Shown in pieces: positions 4,416 to 5,476 of a stretch of DNA of 5,476 bases; the stretch's first letter is position 1, and every line of letters starts with the position of its first letter. A model generated the notes under the pieces. The model worked only from the letters and a program-made list of their open reading frames with translations, made no database searches and was not told the DNA's origin. The DNA is from an uncultured Oxalobacteraceae bacterium. Its GTDB lineage: Bacteria > Pseudomonadota > Gammaproteobacteria > Burkholderiales > Burkholderiaceae. The DNA is taken from positions 1-5,476 of the forward strand of contig CAMLHI010000171.1 in NCBI GenBank assembly GCA_946479705.1. Direction: 5' to 3'. The translations under genes and the position numbers were made by a program.

Positions 4416-5476
4416 ATGATCAAGATTAGCCAGCAGTTCGATTCCGGCGCGATTGAGGTGGTGCAGGCCGACAGCGCCCGCCAGATCGACCTGAAACTGC
4501 GCAAGGATTCGCACGCCGACATTTATCAGTGGTTTCATTTCCGCCTGCAGGGCGCGCGCGGCCAGGCCTGCACCATCCGCTTGCTCAATGCCGGCCAGGC
4601 CACTTATCCGGCCGGCTTCCGCAACTACCAGGCGGTGGCCAGCTACGACACCGAAAACTGGTTCCGCGTACCGACCAGTTTCGACGGCCAGGTCATGACG
4701 ATCAACCACACGCCCGAGCTCGACAGTGTGTACTACGCGTATTTCGAGCCCTATTCGTTCGAGCGCCACCTGCGCCTGCTGGGCGAGGTGGCGGAAAATC
4801 CGCTGGCGCGGGTGCACGACATCGGCAGTTCGGTCGACGGCCGCGACATGAACCTGGTGGTGGTGGGCAATCCCGCCGCCGCCAAAAGAATCTGGTTCAT
4901 CGCGCGCCAGCATCCGGGCGAGACCATGGCCGAATGGTTCATCGAAGGCTTGCTCGACGCCCTGCTCGACAGTGCCAATCCGCTCGCGCGCAAGCTGCTC
5001 CAGCGCGCCGTGTTCTACGTGGTGCCGAACATGAATCCCGATGGCGGCGTGCGCGGCAACCTGCGCACCAATGCGGCCGGCGCCAACCTGAACCGCGAAT
5101 GGATGACGCCCAGCGCCGAGCGCAGTCCGGAGGTGTTGTGCGTGAAGAACAAGATCCACGAAGTAGGTTGCGACATGTTTTTCGACATCCATGGCGACGA
5201 GGAAAAGCCGTACAACTTTGTGGCCGGTAATGAAATGCTCGACACCTTTTCGCCTGAGCAGGCCGCGCTGCAGCAAGCCTTCGTGGCCCAGTACATGGCG
5301 GCCAGTCCCGACTTCCAGAACGTGCACGGCTATCCGGCCAGCAAGTACAGCGCCGACGTGCTGACCCTGGCCTCGAAATACATCGGCCACACCTTCGGCT
5401 GCCTGGCGCTGACCCTGGAAATGCCGTTCAAGGACAATGCCGACCTGCCCGACAGCTATACCGGCTGGAATGGCGC
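4416..5476 (+). CDS. M14 zinc carboxypeptidase, cytosolic carboxypeptidase (CCP) type, 3' end cut
   Basis: 353 complete codons are visible and the frame is open at the right edge. Residues 1-125 match the beta-rich N-domain that precedes the catalytic domain in CCP enzymes (IYQWFHFRLQGARG at 36-49; NYQAVASYD at 70-78). The catalytic domain shows the zinc ligands His166 and Glu169 in RQHPGETMAEW (164-174) and His259 in FFDIHGDE (255-262). Substrate-site residues fall in NPDGGVRGNLR (207-217) and NLNREW (224-229, Asn226-Arg227), and the catalytic Glu is probably Glu335 in LTLEMPF. All key residues are present, so activity is expected. No signal peptide is seen, in keeping with a cytoplasmic enzyme that trims C-terminal residues from peptides or proteins. 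Eukaryotic CCPs remove glutamates from tubulin; the bacterial substrate is not known to me. The start at 4416 has GAGGA (4406-4410) 5 bases upstream. The family is clear; roughly 20-40 residues are probably missing. Confidence 0.93.
   Translation, partial: MIKISQQFDSGAIEVVQADSARQIDLKLRKDSHADIYQWFHFRLQGARGQACTIRLLNAGQATYPAGFRNYQAVASYDTENWFRVPTSFDGQVMTINHTPELDSVYYAYFEPYSFERHLRLLGEVAENPLARVHDIGSSVDGRDMNLVVVGNPAAAKRIWFIARQHPGETMAEWFIEGLLDALLDSANPLARKLLQRAVFYVVPNMNPDGGVRGNLRTNAAGANLNREWMTPSAERSPEVLCVKNKIHEVGCDMFFDIHGDEEKPYNFVAGNEMLDTFSPEQAALQQAFVAQYMAASPDFQNVHGYPASKYSADVLTLASKYIGHTFGCLALTLEMPFKDNADLPDSYTGWNG

Noticed and set aside
3939..5390. A 483-codon open frame on the minus strand across the hypothetical and peptidase genes
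   Set aside because: It lies opposite a carboxypeptidase with intact zinc and catalytic motifs; composition is His/Val/Gly-rich shadow sequence with no family.

Overview
The window is GC-rich DNA with strongly G/C-biased third codon positions. It suggests a betaproteobacterium, most likely an Oxalobacteraceae (Massilia/Duganella-like) chromosome. This assignment is inference from base composition, gene style and protein families; no 16S or other marker is present. I see no tRNA, rRNA, CRISPR array or mobile element.

Layout. (1) Positions 1-2677, minus strand: an Atm1-type ABC half-exporter (860-2677) followed by a GT4-like glycosyltransferase (1-863, cut by the left edge). The two share an ATGA stop/start overlap, so they are almost certainly co-transcribed and translationally coupled. 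(2) Positions 2678-2812: 135 bp without a gene, holding a GC-rich hairpin. (3) Positions 2813-3232, minus strand: a 139-residue, very hydrophilic, probably disordered protein of unknown function. (4) Positions 3233-3579: a 347 bp divergent intergenic region with a perfect 8-bp inverted repeat and four copies of a TRTAGG-type box. (5) Positions 3580-3861, plus strand: a 93-residue KGG-family (stress-induced motif, YciG-like) small protein, closed by a strong intrinsic terminator (3896-3921). (6) Positions 3954-5476, plus strand: a candidate -10 element, then a GTG-started conserved-looking hypothetical protein (3993-4391). After 24 bp comes an M14 zinc carboxypeptidase of the cytosolic carboxypeptidase (CCP) type (4416 to the right edge, truncated).

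How the genes may work together. The exporter/glycosyltransferase pair looks like part of a larger surface-glycan or glycoconjugate locus that continues to the left. The two small hydrophilic proteins diverge from one repeat-rich control region and may be a co-regulated stress cassette. The hypothetical protein and the CCP-type peptidase look like a two-gene operon. These three units appear independent of one another. The most interesting items are the box cluster at 3386-3479, the coupled exporter/glycosyltransferase pair, the unknown protein paired with a bacterial CCP, and a fresh-looking 15-bp tandem duplication inside the exporter gene.
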